Source of the DNA: Zhenhengia yiwuensis
Lineage (GTDB): Bacteria > Bacillota > Clostridia > Lachnospirales > Cellulosilyticaceae
DNA length: 64,000 nucleotides
Assembly (NCBI RefSeq): GCF_014384995.1
Contig: NZ_JACRSY010000010.1
Location: 1-64,000 of the forward strand
Direction of reading: 5' to 3'
The position numbers and the translations under genes were made by a program. Below, in pieces: positions 16,552 to 24,956 of this stretch; within the stretch, counting starts at the first letter, position 1, and the number at the start of each line of letters is the position of its first letter. The notes under the pieces were generated by a model. The model ran no database searches. It saw only the letters and a program-made list of their open reading frames with translations, and was not told the DNA's origin.

Positions 16552-17373
16552 ATGTCAAATTGTAGTTCTTGTCCATCACATGGTTCATGTTCTAAAAGTG
16601 AGTCAAGTTGTGGTGTACAAAATAATCCAAATAATAAAATTAAAAAAATCATTGGTGTTATGAGTGGCAAGGGCGGCGTTGGTAAGTCTACTTTATCTGT
16701 TCTTATTGCTAAAGCTTTAAATAAAAAAGGTTTTAAAGTAGGTGTCATGGATGCTGATATTACAGGACCAAGTATACCTAGACTTCTTCATATTAAAGAT
16801 GAGAAAGCTATGACTACAGGTGAGACCATTCACCCTGTTGCAACACAAGAAGGCATTAAAGTTATGTCTTTAAACTTATTGATTGAAGATGAAAATCAAC
16901 CTGTAATTTGGAGAGGGCCTGTTATTGCAGGTGCTGTCAAACAATTTTATACAGATGTTTTATGGGGTGAACTTGATTATTTAGTGATTGATATGCCACC
17001 AGGAACAGGAGATGTAGCACTTACAGTGATGCAATCTATTCCAATGACAGGCATTGTTATGATTTCAACACCACAAGATATGGTATCTATGATTGTTTCA
17101 AAAGCTATCAATATGGCTAGAAAAATTGATATTCCAGTACTTGGTGTTATTGAAAATATGAGTTATGTCTTATGTCCAGACTGTGATAAGAAAATTAGAA
17201 TCTTTAACAAAGAAGGTATGGATCAGTTCTTAAGTAATATGGATGTAGAACTTCTTGGGGAATTGCCTATGATGACTGAAATCAGTAGCTTATCCGAAAA
17301 TGTAATGCCTATTACAAATGAAGAAGTTCAAAATGTGTTAGAAAAAACAACTCAAAAGATTATAAATGCCTAA
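16552..17373 (+). CDS. Mrp/Nbp35-family Fe-S cluster carrier ATPase
   Basis: 273-residue P-loop ATPase of the ApbC/Nbp35 class, with deviant Walker A GKGGVGKST (about residues 43-51), DADITGPSIPRL, DMPPGTGD and a CPDC pair near residue 205 that binds the bridging cluster between two monomers. The N-terminus carries an extra Cys group (C4, C7, C13, C20), as in Nbp35-type rather than short Mrp proteins, and may hold a second cluster. It is expected to build and transfer Fe-S clusters in the cytoplasm. AAAGGGG is the ribosome binding site. Single-gene unit with promoter and terminator. Confidence 0.9.
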   Translation: MSNCSSCPSHGSCSKSESSCGVQNNPNNKIKKIIGVMSGKGGVGKSTLSVLIAKALNKKGFKVGVMDADITGPSIPRLLHIKDEKAMTTGETIHPVATQEGIKVMSLNLLIEDENQPVIWRGPVIAGAVKQFYTDVLWGELDYLVIDMPPGTGDVALTVMQSIPMTGIVMISTPQDMVSMIVSKAINMARKIDIPVLGVIENMSYVLCPDCDKKIRIFNKEGMDQFLSNMDVELLGELPMMTEISSLSENVMPITNEEVQNVLEKTTQKIINA

Positions 17374-17438
17374 TATAAATTTTATATAAAATTTATGAGA
17401 TAGATATGGCTTTATGAGTCAATATAGAGTATGATAGT

Positions 17439-17471
17439 TAGGACAATAGGAAAACTATTGTCCTATTTTTA
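17439..17471 (+). terminator. Intrinsic terminator after the Mrp-family gene
   Basis: 11-bp perfect stem TAGGACAATAG (17439-17449 with 17455-17465), 5-base loop and T-rich tail. Confidence 0.8.
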
Positions 17472-17537
17472 TTTTATTGAATCAATACGCATGAATTATA
17501 GCGTGGATGCGAGCAAGTTAACTAGGAGGAGAACATC

Positions 17538-19148
17538 ATGACTTGTCTAACTAGACGAGAAGTCGAATCCCTTTATAATAAAATAAGTGGATTTGAATTT
17601 AAAGAAATTTTAATCAGTATTGCCAAAAGTAAAAAAGAGAACAGAAAACCTATTTTAGATGCAGGAAGAGGAAATCCTAACTGGACAGCCGCCCTTCCAA
17701 GACAAGCCTTTTTTATTTTTGGACAATTTGCTGTTTTAGAAACGCAAAGAACTTGGAAAGAAGAAGATTTAGCAGGTATGCCTAAACGTAAAGGTATTGC
17801 ACAACGTCTAGACCAGTTTTTAGAAACTTGCCAAGATGAAAAGGTTAGAACTTTTTTAAGTGCGTTTATAGATTATGGAGTGAAAAAATTAAATTTTGAT
17901 AGGGATTTTTGGGTATATGAACTTGTTAATGGGATTATAGGTGATCATTATCCATTCCCAGATAGAAGTCTTATACATATTGAAAAAGTAGTACGCGATT
18001 ACCTTTTACAAGAACTGTGCCAAGGGGTAGAGATTGAAGGGCAATTTAACATCTTCAGTGTAGAAGGTGGCGCTGCTGGGATGTGCTACTTATTTGACTC
18101 ACTTGTACATAATCATCTACTTCATAAAGGTGATAAAATTGCTTTAATGACACCAATTTTTACACCATATCTAGAAATTCCTCACTTGCCAGATTATGCT
18201 TTTGAGGTCGTTTATATTAAAGCAACACCATTAGAAGTGAATGGTGTTAAGAGTATGCAATATACAAAAGAAGCATTAGAGGTCTTAAAAGACTCGTCTA
18301 TTAAAGCAGTCTTTATTGTAAATCCTAATAATCCCCTTTCTATTGCTATGAGTGATGCAAGTAAAGCTGATTTTATTAAGATTGTAAAAGAAGACAGACC
18401 CGATTTAATGGTTGTAACAGATGATGTTTATAGTACATTTGTACCAGGATTCCGCTCTCTTATTGCTGATTTACCTTATAATACACTTTGTATTTATTCT
18501 TTATCTAAGTACTTTGGTGTAACGGGTTGGAGACTTGGAACAATTATGCTCCATGAAGATAATGTATTTGATGAACTTATTTGCAATCTAAATCAAGAAG
18601 ACAAGGATGAACTTGAGAAACGTTATACTTCATTAGGGAGACATGCAGAAGATGTAACTTTTATTGACCGTATTGTAGCGGATAGTAGATTAGTAGCACT
18701 GAATCATACAGCTGGTCTTTCGACACCACAGCAAGTTCAGATGGCATTCTTCTGTGGATTTGCTCTATTAGATAAAGCGAATCGTTATAAAGAAATGACA
18801 CGTGAAATTTGTATAAGACGTAAAAATATTCTTTACCAGGGACTTCAGCGTAATCTTGTACAGGATCCACATGATGCTTGCTATTATACAGAAATTGACT
18901 TATATGAGTGGGCTAAGGAAGAATGGGGTATGACCTATGCAACGGATATGGATAAGGCTTATAAATGTGTGGACTTCTTATATGAATTAGCACATAGTCA
19001 TAATGTTATTCTGTTATCGGGAGATGGGTTTGCTTCTTCAAAATGGTCAGTTAGAGTTTCTTTAGCAAATTTAAATGATGAAGATTACTTCATTATTGGA
19101 AAAGCTATTCGTAGCATTATGAATCATTGGAAAGAAACACTCAATTAA
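17538..19148 (+). CDS. aspD: Bifunctional aspartate aminotransferase / L-aspartate 4-decarboxylase
   Basis: 536 residues, the length of the AspD family and well above ordinary aminotransferases (about 400). This fold-type I pyridoxal-phosphate enzyme converts aspartate to alanine and CO2 and also transaminates. The cofactor Lys is K324 in SLSKYFGVTGWRLG; the cofactor-binding segments VNPNNP and TDDVYSTF are present. The partner aspartate:alanine antiporter AspT, which makes this pathway energy-conserving in some bacteria, is absent next to it. AGGAGGAG precedes the ATG and a strong terminator follows. Confidence 0.88.
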   Translation: MTCLTRREVESLYNKISGFEFKEILISIAKSKKENRKPILDAGRGNPNWTAALPRQAFFIFGQFAVLETQRTWKEEDLAGMPKRKGIAQRLDQFLETCQDEKVRTFLSAFIDYGVKKLNFDRDFWVYELVNGIIGDHYPFPDRSLIHIEKVVRDYLLQELCQGVEIEGQFNIFSVEGGAAGMCYLFDSLVHNHLLHKGDKIALMTPIFTPYLEIPHLPDYAFEVVYIKATPLEVNGVKSMQYTKEALEVLKDSSIKAVFIVNPNNPLSIAMSDASKADFIKIVKEDRPDLMVVTDDVYSTFVPGFRSLIADLPYNTLCIYSLSKYFGVTGWRLGTIMLHEDNVFDELICNLNQEDKDELEKRYTSLGRHAEDVTFIDRIVADSRLVALNHTAGLSTPQQVQMAFFCGFALLDKANRYKEMTREICIRRKNILYQGLQRNLVQDPHDACYYTEIDLYEWAKEEWGMTYATDMDKAYKCVDFLYELAHSHNVILLSGDGFASSKWSVRVSLANLNDEDYFIIGKAIRSIMNHWKETLN

Positions 19149-19158
19149 TCAATCAATT

Positions 19159-19193
19159 AAAAAAGCTACCGTAATTTCTACGGTAGCTTTTTT
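19159..19193 (+). terminator. Bidirectional terminator between aspD and splB
   Basis: Perfect 15-bp arms (19159-19173 and 19079+100 to 19193, AAAAAAGCTACCGTA) around a 5-base loop, symmetric enough to end both converging genes. The right arm is 19179-19193. Confidence 0.88.
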
Positions 19194-20211
19194 AAATAAT
19201 ATAAAGAATAGAGGCGTGAGGAAAGAAAGTAGTGATTTTTTCTGTAAAAAAATGTTTTAGGTCAGTTAGCGTTTCTTTTGGATAAATATATTTGCCATAG
19301 CCAAATTGTCCATATTTAAATTGTCTTGTTTCATTATCCATAGGGAGAGTGGTTTCAGGAAAAACTTGCAAAATACGATTTTTAGCTTTAGTCGTATAAC
19401 GATGAGAAATCACTTCAAAGAATAAGGGTTCATTTAAATGAGAAGGCATTTTTTGGCTAAGCGAGGATAAGAGCTGGGTATATTCTTCTTGCCAGTTAGG
19501 ATAAAGGAAAACAGGCGCAATAATAAACCCTAGGGGGTAGCCAGCCATAGCTAATTTTTGACTTGCTTCAATACGTTTAGCAGCCATTGCTGTACCATGC
19601 TCATAGGCATGAATGACTGTATCTGTATTCAGGCTAAAACGAATTTGAGTATGACCTTTATGGTTAAGTGATAGAAGGTGGTCTATATCTGTGTATTTAG
19701 TCACAAAGCGAAACCTTGCATGTTCTTCATGTGCAAAAAAAGTAATACAGTCCGCAAGGGCATGGGTATAGGGATCTACTGGTACAGGATCAGAAGTTGC
19801 AGCACCTTCAAAGAGTGTTACTTCAGGTAGGCGTTCATAAATATATTTTTTAGCGGCATCGAGTATTTCATCTAAATTAACATGAACTTTAACGAAAGGT
19901 TTATCGCCTAATTGGGTATTGAGATAACAGTACTCACATTGTCCCATACAACCACTCACAAGAGGAAGCTGATAGTGAGCTGAAGGTTTACAGCTTTGAA
20001 ACTTTAAAGATTTTTTGATACCTACTACTAGAGTTTGTTTACCATTTTCATATTGAGAAGGAAGGTCATCTCCAGGGATAGCACTTTTAACACGGTTAGA
20101 AGAGAGCATAATAACTTCGTGATGAGCCTTGTTAAACTGCTTATAAAGAGATTGACCAAGGGGGTAATTGAGAGCGCCCTTTTCAAAAATAACTCTTTTA
20201 GGTTTAAACAT
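19192..20211 (-). CDS. splB: Spore photoproduct lyase family radical SAM protein
   Basis: 339 residues. The radical-SAM Cys triad is CMGQCEYC (C88, C92, C95), followed by YLNTQ; Tyr94 and Tyr96 match the tyrosines used in the SPL radical relay. SPL repairs the thymine dimer 5-thyminyl-5,6-dihydrothymine in germinating spores. At the position of the Bacillus hydrogen-donor Cys141 this protein reads FEGAATSDP, with Ala138. Either another donor is used or this is a subfamily with altered chemistry. ATG at 20211 is chosen for its AAAGGAG; the open frame begins 10 codons earlier. A SigG/SigF-like promoter may lie upstream. Confidence 0.85.
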   Translation of the reverse strand: MFKPKRVIFEKGALNYPLGQSLYKQFNKAHHEVIMLSSNRVKSAIPGDDLPSQYENGKQTLVVGIKKSLKFQSCKPSAHYQLPLVSGCMGQCEYCYLNTQLGDKPFVKVHVNLDEILDAAKKYIYERLPEVTLFEGAATSDPVPVDPYTHALADCITFFAHEEHARFRFVTKYTDIDHLLSLNHKGHTQIRFSLNTDTVIHAYEHGTAMAAKRIEASQKLAMAGYPLGFIIAPVFLYPNWQEEYTQLLSSLSQKMPSHLNEPLFFEVISHRYTTKAKNRILQVFPETTLPMDNETRQFKYGQFGYGKYIYPKETLTDLKHFFTEKITTFFPHASILYII

Positions 20212-20241
20212 AGTACACTCCTTTGATGCATAAGTTGCCAT

Positions 20242-20271
20242 TAGTATTAACTAAGAGTTGCATTTTTATAC
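20242..20271 (-). promoter_or_regulatory. Possible forespore (SigG/SigF-type) promoter of splB
   Basis: On the minus strand GTATAAA (20265-20271) and AATACTA (20242-20248) are 16 bases apart, near the SigG pattern TGAATA/CATACTA. It is 30 bases before the start codon. splB is a SigG gene in Bacillus. The match is partial. Confidence 0.3.
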
Positions 20272-20328
20272 GTAGACGTCTTTAAGGCTTTCGTTTAAAA
20301 TAAGACTCATAATGAGGAGGAGAAGAAA

Positions 20329-21492
20329 GTGACTAAAAGATTATATTATGAAGATAGTTTTAAAAAGCATTTTACAGCTACCGTTTTAGAGTGTCAAAGA
20401 GCTCAAAACTTGTATGCTATAAAATTGGATCAAAGTGCCTTTTTTCCAGGTGGCGGTGGACAACCTGAAGATTATGGTACGATTAATGGACAAGTAGTCT
20501 ATAAGCTTATTGAAGAAGGTGAAACGCTTTGCCATATGGTGGAGCATCCCTTTGAAATAGGGCAGAAAGTAGAGGGAAAGATTAATTTTAGTAGGCGTTT
20601 AGATTTTATGCAACAGCATAGTGGTGAACATATTCTTTCAGGTATTATAGAAAGGTTATATGGTTATTCTAATGTAGGTTTTCATTTAAGTGAAGAAACG
20701 GTGACAGCAGATTTTGATGGTATACTGACAGACAACCAAATACGAGAGATTGAAAAATTAGCTAATGAAGCGATTAGAGAAGATCAAGCTGTAGTTTGTA
20801 AGGTGTATACAAAGGAGCAGTTAGAGACGAAGGTTTTTCGTTCTAAAAAAGTATTTGAACATGATGTAAGGCTTGTATCTATTGGGGAAAGTGACTGTTG
20901 TGCTTGTTGCGGTGTGCATGTTAAGAGGGCAGGTCAGATAGGACTTATTAAAATCTTAAGTGCTCAAAAGCATAGAGGAGGTATGAGGCTCATGCTTAAG
21001 TGTGGGTTGCGTGCTTTAGAGGATTACGAGAACAAACTTAATCAAAATAGAGAGATTTCTAGGCTTTTATCTGTACCTATAGAAGAAGTAACAAGCGGTG
21101 TTAGAGGTTTATGGGAAGAGAAGCAGGATCTTAAACAAAAACTTTACAGCATAGAAGAAAAGTATTTTAACACTCTGATAGAAACCATATCTTCTCATGG
21201 ACCTATTTGCAGAGTAGAAGAAGGGTTGACACCAGATGGACTTCGCCGTCTTATGAGCAAGTTATTCTTAAAAACATCATGGCCATGTTTCATTTTAGTA
21301 CCTGAAGAAGGTGGGTTTAAATATGCATTAGGGCAACGCGATCAGACTCTATTACCTTTATGCAAGGCGCTTAATGAAGCCTTTGAGGGAAGAGGTGGCG
21401 GTAAGGACATTTGCCAAGGTAGTTTGAAAGGTGAGCTATCCGATATACAAGAAAGGTTTAAGGAGCTTGTCTTCGCTAGTCAAGGTAAATGA
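20329..21492 (+). CDS. Alanyl-tRNA editing protein (AlaX, long form with DHHA1 domain)
   Basis: 387 residues that reproduce the editing half of alanyl-tRNA synthetase. An N-terminal segment has FFPGGGGQPEDYG (38-50). The zinc/editing site has HxxxH at H97-H101 and CxxxH at C193-H197, and a C-terminal DHHA1 domain has GRGGGKDICQG. It hydrolyses Ser (or Gly) wrongly attached to tRNA-Ala in trans. GTG is the start, with AGGAGGAG before it. The gene stands between splB (divergent) and the AIM24-like gene, 47 bases upstream of the latter without a terminator. Confidence 0.9.
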   Translation: MTKRLYYEDSFKKHFTATVLECQRAQNLYAIKLDQSAFFPGGGGQPEDYGTINGQVVYKLIEEGETLCHMVEHPFEIGQKVEGKINFSRRLDFMQQHSGEHILSGIIERLYGYSNVGFHLSEETVTADFDGILTDNQIREIEKLANEAIREDQAVVCKVYTKEQLETKVFRSKKVFEHDVRLVSIGESDCCACCGVHVKRAGQIGLIKILSAQKHRGGMRLMLKCGLRALEDYENKLNQNREISRLLSVPIEEVTSGVRGLWEEKQDLKQKLYSIEEKYFNTLIETISSHGPICRVEEGLTPDGLRRLMSKLFLKTSWPCFILVPEEGGFKYALGQRDQTLLPLCKALNEAFEGRGGGKDICQGSLKGELSDIQERFKELVFASQGK

Positions 21493-21539
21493 AGTGCGCT
21501 ATAATGAATATGTATTTTTAGATAAAGGAGAGATTGAAT

Positions 21540-22223
21540 ATGGAGTATAAGATTTTTGGCAATGACTTACCAGCAGTATCTGTAAGGCTTAATGCAGGTG
21601 AGAGCCTTTATACCCAGTCAGGTGGAATGGCATGGATGGATGAAGGGATTCAGATGAGCACCAATATGAAAGGTGGTCTAATGAAAGGCATTGGACGTAT
21701 GTTTTCTGGTGAGTCACTTTTTATGGCTACTTATACTTCTTCTAAGCCTAGTGCAGAAATTGTATTTGCATCTACTTTCCCAGGTAAGATTTTAGACCTT
21801 GAAGTTGATGCACGCAAAGAGTATATCTGCCAAAAAAGTGCTTTTTTATGCGGCACACAAGGCATATCGCTTGGTGTTGAGTTTACAAAACGATTTTCAG
21901 CAGGTGCTTTTGGCGGAGAAGGTTTTATTTTGCAACGTATAAGTGGGCAAGGTATTGCCTTTTTGGAAGCAGCAGGTAGTGTTGTAAGACGAGAACTCAT
22001 GCCTGGTGAAGTCATTAAGGTAGATACAGGTAATGTAGTGGCTTTCGAAAGTGGCGTTCGCTATGAGGTTGAGATGGTAAAAGGCTTTAAAAATATTTTA
22101 TTTGGCGGAGAAGGACTATTCCTTACAAGACTTGTAGGACCAGGAACAGTATGGCTTCAAACTATTACTATGCAGAATTTTGCAGGTCGTATCGCACCTT
22201 TTATTCCTATGTCTAGCAATTAA
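21540..22223 (+). CDS. TIGR00266/AIM24-family protein
   Basis: 227 residues of a Gly-rich beta-sheet protein, with SLYTQSGGMAWMD near the N-terminus, FGGEGFILQRISG in the middle and a repeat-like FGGEGLFLTRLVGPG near the end. This is characteristic of the AIM24/TIGR00266 family, whose bacterial function is not known. ATG at 21540 (AAAGGAG nine bases away) is preferred over TTG at 21534. It probably shares a transcript with the AlaX gene and ends in a clear terminator. Confidence 0.85.
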   Translation: MEYKIFGNDLPAVSVRLNAGESLYTQSGGMAWMDEGIQMSTNMKGGLMKGIGRMFSGESLFMATYTSSKPSAEIVFASTFPGKILDLEVDARKEYICQKSAFLCGTQGISLGVEFTKRFSAGAFGGEGFILQRISGQGIAFLEAAGSVVRRELMPGEVIKVDTGNVVAFESGVRYEVEMVKGFKNILFGGEGLFLTRLVGPGTVWLQTITMQNFAGRIAPFIPMSSN

Positions 22224-22244
22224 TAAATAAAAAATAGGTTTATG

Positions 22245-22272
22245 GACATCCTAATATAGGATGTCTTTTTTA
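22245..22272 (+). terminator. Intrinsic terminator after the AIM24-like gene
   Basis: GACATCCT (22245-22252) pairs with AGGATGTC (22258-22265); T-run follows. Confidence 0.8.
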
Positions 22273-22302
22273 TTTAGTTATTCTACAAAATGAGGGAAGA
22301 AG

Positions 22303-23730
22303 ATGAAAAAAAAGGTTTCTATAATAATGATTTTTGTAATAAGCTTAAATATGTTTTTAAATCTTATAGCGGCCACTTCATTGCCAGTAGGTTTTGATGA
22401 AACTTTATCTGTAGGGCAATTGATTAAAAGTATTGATACAGTATGGTTTGGAACGCAGGCTTATCCTATTTATAAGTTATATGGAGAGCCCTTTATATCA
22501 TTTGACGACCTTAAAAATATAGGTGCTGTACTTGAGCAAAATGATACAGGAGAGTACTTTATTAGAAGGGCACAATGTGAGGTAGCTGACTATGAAACAC
22601 GGGATGAAGATTTTGAAGAGACTACCGCATATTTAAGTGAAAAAAAACTTTATATAGGAAATGTAAGATCTTATAGTATTCAAACACCCAAGGGATGGTT
22701 TATTCCTTTTAGAGCACTTAAAGCTCTATGGTATATTGAAGAAGATGAGGGTTATTATACGATTCGTCCTAGAACTTATGAGTATGAGCAGTATATTGCA
22801 ATCGATGAAAGTGGTTTAACTAATCTATCTGACTTTACATTAACGGTAAGTTATACCCAGATATATTGGAAAGAAGATTCTTATATTGAAAAAAACTATA
22901 GGGAACAAATGATAGGCCCCCATGAGAGTATACAGGCAGATACTTTAGCAGTAGCGCAGGAAGAGCATATGATTTATCTCACTACATTTATTCAAGAAAT
23001 ATGTGGACTTCCATTACCTTATGCGGAGGAAGATTATGGACAGAAGCCTACTGTAATCTATGAGGCTTATACAAAAGCTAAAAGACTAAGAGTACTGGAT
23101 AAAGTTTTTCCAAAGTATAAGGTAACCGCTAAGGTAAAATATCCTGCAGCGGGCTTTCAAGAAGGTGAAGAGGTAGAACTATGGCGTAGCGAAAAAGGAC
23201 AGTATCATGTTCTTAAAAGAGCAGATGGAAAAAAAATAGTTGTACCTTTAGATAGTATTGATATTGTGAGTGATATGGGAAAAGGCTGGAAGCCTGCAAC
23301 TACAATGGAAATTGAAGACTATGTGAACCTTAAAGATTATGAAAGTGATACTGAGTATTTAATATGGACAGATATTTACAGACAACTCACTTATGTTTTT
23401 AAGGGAGAGAAAAATAACTGGGATTTAGTTAAGAGTATGAAATGTTCTACAGGTAAGAATAAAAGTCTTACACCTACAGGAGAGTTTAAAATAGAATATA
23501 AAGTACCTTATTTTGGCATGGATAAAGGCTATAGATGTAAAAATGCCTTGGTGGTTTTTAGAGATTATATGTACCACTCTATTCTTTTTGATATAACAGG
23601 AAAATACGTCAGGTCTGGTCAATATCAACTAGGAGCTCGTGTTTCTCATGGTTGTATACGTCTATCAGAAGAAGATAGTAAATGGCTTTATACAAATATC
23701 CCAGAGTATACTAAAGTTTATATTGAATAA
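22303..23730 (+). CDS. Exported L,D-transpeptidase (YkuD domain)
   Basis: 475 residues with an N-terminal signal or anchor segment (about 5-24). About 340 residues of an extracellular region follow that I do not recognise in full; its start resembles a copper-amine-oxidase-N/stalk-like domain. A C-terminal YkuD domain from about residue 350 carries the catalytic SHGCIRL with Cys451. YkuD enzymes make 3-3 peptidoglycan cross-links or attach proteins to the wall. Tyr and Glu content is high in the middle region. GGGAAG is a modest ribosome binding site. No terminator separates it from the MFS gene. Confidence 0.88.
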   Translation: MKKKVSIIMIFVISLNMFLNLIAATSLPVGFDETLSVGQLIKSIDTVWFGTQAYPIYKLYGEPFISFDDLKNIGAVLEQNDTGEYFIRRAQCEVADYETRDEDFEETTAYLSEKKLYIGNVRSYSIQTPKGWFIPFRALKALWYIEEDEGYYTIRPRTYEYEQYIAIDESGLTNLSDFTLTVSYTQIYWKEDSYIEKNYREQMIGPHESIQADTLAVAQEEHMIYLTTFIQEICGLPLPYAEEDYGQKPTVIYEAYTKAKRLRVLDKVFPKYKVTAKVKYPAAGFQEGEEVELWRSEKGQYHVLKRADGKKIVVPLDSIDIVSDMGKGWKPATTMEIEDYVNLKDYESDTEYLIWTDIYRQLTYVFKGEKNNWDLVKSMKCSTGKNKSLTPTGEFKIEYKVPYFGMDKGYRCKNALVVFRDYMYHSILFDITGKYVRSGQYQLGARVSHGCIRLSEEDSKWLYTNIPEYTKVYIE

Positions 23731-23750
23731 ATAAAAATAATTGTTACAAT
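23723..23750 (+). promoter_or_regulatory. Promoter of the MFS transporter gene
   Basis: TTGAAT (23723-23728) and TACAAT (23745-23750) with 16-base spacing; the -35 overlaps the preceding stop codon. Confidence 0.45.
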
Positions 23751-23787
23751 AAAGGAGCTGAGAAATTTTAAAGGAAAGAGATAAAAA

Positions 23788-24945
23788 ATGAATAAGAAAC
23801 AACTGAATCAATTATTAGTCATTAATTTATTAACGATGACAACTTTTAATATGGCACATCCTGTAACGCCTAAGCTCATTAATGAGTTGCAGTTCCCAAG
23901 CTATATGTTTGGTGTGTTCTTTGCATTAATGGCAGTTGCTAATTATGTCATGTCTCCTATATGGGGGTCTTTATCAGATCAAAAAGGTAGAAAACGCTTT
24001 TTGATGATAGGGGTAATTGGATATGGTTTAAGCCAAGTAGGATTTGGCCTAAGTACAACTCTTTTCCCTATTTTAATTTTTAGATTATTAGGAGGCACTT
24101 TCTCTATTTGTTATATTACAAGTGCCCTTGCCTATTTAACTGATTTAACAGAGCCAAAGGAGCGTATGAAGTACTTATCTTATCATACAGCGACCCTTTC
24201 TTTAGGAACTTCTATAGGTGGGCTTTTAGGCGGGTATCTTGGTGAAACGCATTATGAATATACATTTATTGTACAAGGATTATTCTGTTTTGTACTACTA
24301 GGTATTTTTGCAATATGTTTGAAAGAGATACAACCTATTATGCATAAAGGAGATAAACTTACTGTTTATTTAGATCACCTTAAGCCTAAAAAAACGATGT
24401 TTGACTTGAAATCAAGTATAGGCATTATGATTTTAGTAATGACCTTTATTACCATTACAACAACAGCTTACAATTCAACCATTAACTATTACGTAGAGTC
24501 TGTTTTAAATATGCCAAGTACAGTAAATGGCTTAGTTATGGCTATAGGTGGTATGATTGCACTCATTATGAATGTAGGAGTTGGTCCGTATTTAGGTAAA
24601 AAATGTGATGAGTATAAAATTATCAAATCGACTACCTTTATAGCAGGTATTTTACTTGTTTTAGCAAGTGTGGTTTCTTCACCAGTACTAAGTCTTGTTT
24701 TTATTATAGGATTTATTGCTTCAAGTGCACTTGTCGTGCCTATTCAGCAAAGTATTGTTTCGAAAATCGCAAAAGAAAACTATGGAGAAGTGATGGGTGT
24801 ACAAGGTTCAGCCAAAGCACTTGGTATGGTTATTGGTTCTCTAGGGTCTGGATTCATCTTTAGTTTAGGAAGCAAACTTCCTTTCTTCTTTGCAGGCTTA
24901 TTTGCACTTTTAGCTTATCTGATATTAAAAAAGCTCCCAAGATAG
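23788..24945 (+). CDS. Major facilitator superfamily transporter
   Basis: 385 residues, twelve predicted membrane helices in two halves. The MFS signature GxLsDrxGRkr appears as GSLSDQKGRKR at about 64-74 after helix 2. It resembles drug:proton antiporters of the TetA/NorA size class, but the substrate cannot be read from sequence. AAAGGAAAG precedes the ATG. The stop codon lies inside the terminator hairpin shared with the converging rqcH gene. Confidence 0.85.
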   Translation: MNKKQLNQLLVINLLTMTTFNMAHPVTPKLINELQFPSYMFGVFFALMAVANYVMSPIWGSLSDQKGRKRFLMIGVIGYGLSQVGFGLSTTLFPILIFRLLGGTFSICYITSALAYLTDLTEPKERMKYLSYHTATLSLGTSIGGLLGGYLGETHYEYTFIVQGLFCFVLLGIFAICLKEIQPIMHKGDKLTVYLDHLKPKKTMFDLKSSIGIMILVMTFITITTTAYNSTINYYVESVLNMPSTVNGLVMAIGGMIALIMNVGVGPYLGKKCDEYKIIKSTTFIAGILLVLASVVSSPVLSLVFIIGFIASSALVVPIQQSIVSKIAKENYGEVMGVQGSAKALGMVIGSLGSGFIFSLGSKLPFFFAGLFALLAYLILKKLPR

Positions 24946-24956
24946 GGAGCTTTTTT
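24927..24956 (+). terminator. Bidirectional terminator between the MFS gene and rqcH
   Basis: Perfect 12-bp arms (24927-24938 and 24945-24956, AAAAAAGCTCCC) with a 6-base loop; A and T runs flank both sides. Confidence 0.85.

Noticed and set aside
22303..23730. Sortase or D,D-peptidase for the exported wall enzyme
   Set aside because: The SHGCIRL motif at the C-terminus is specific to the YkuD L,D-transpeptidase fold.
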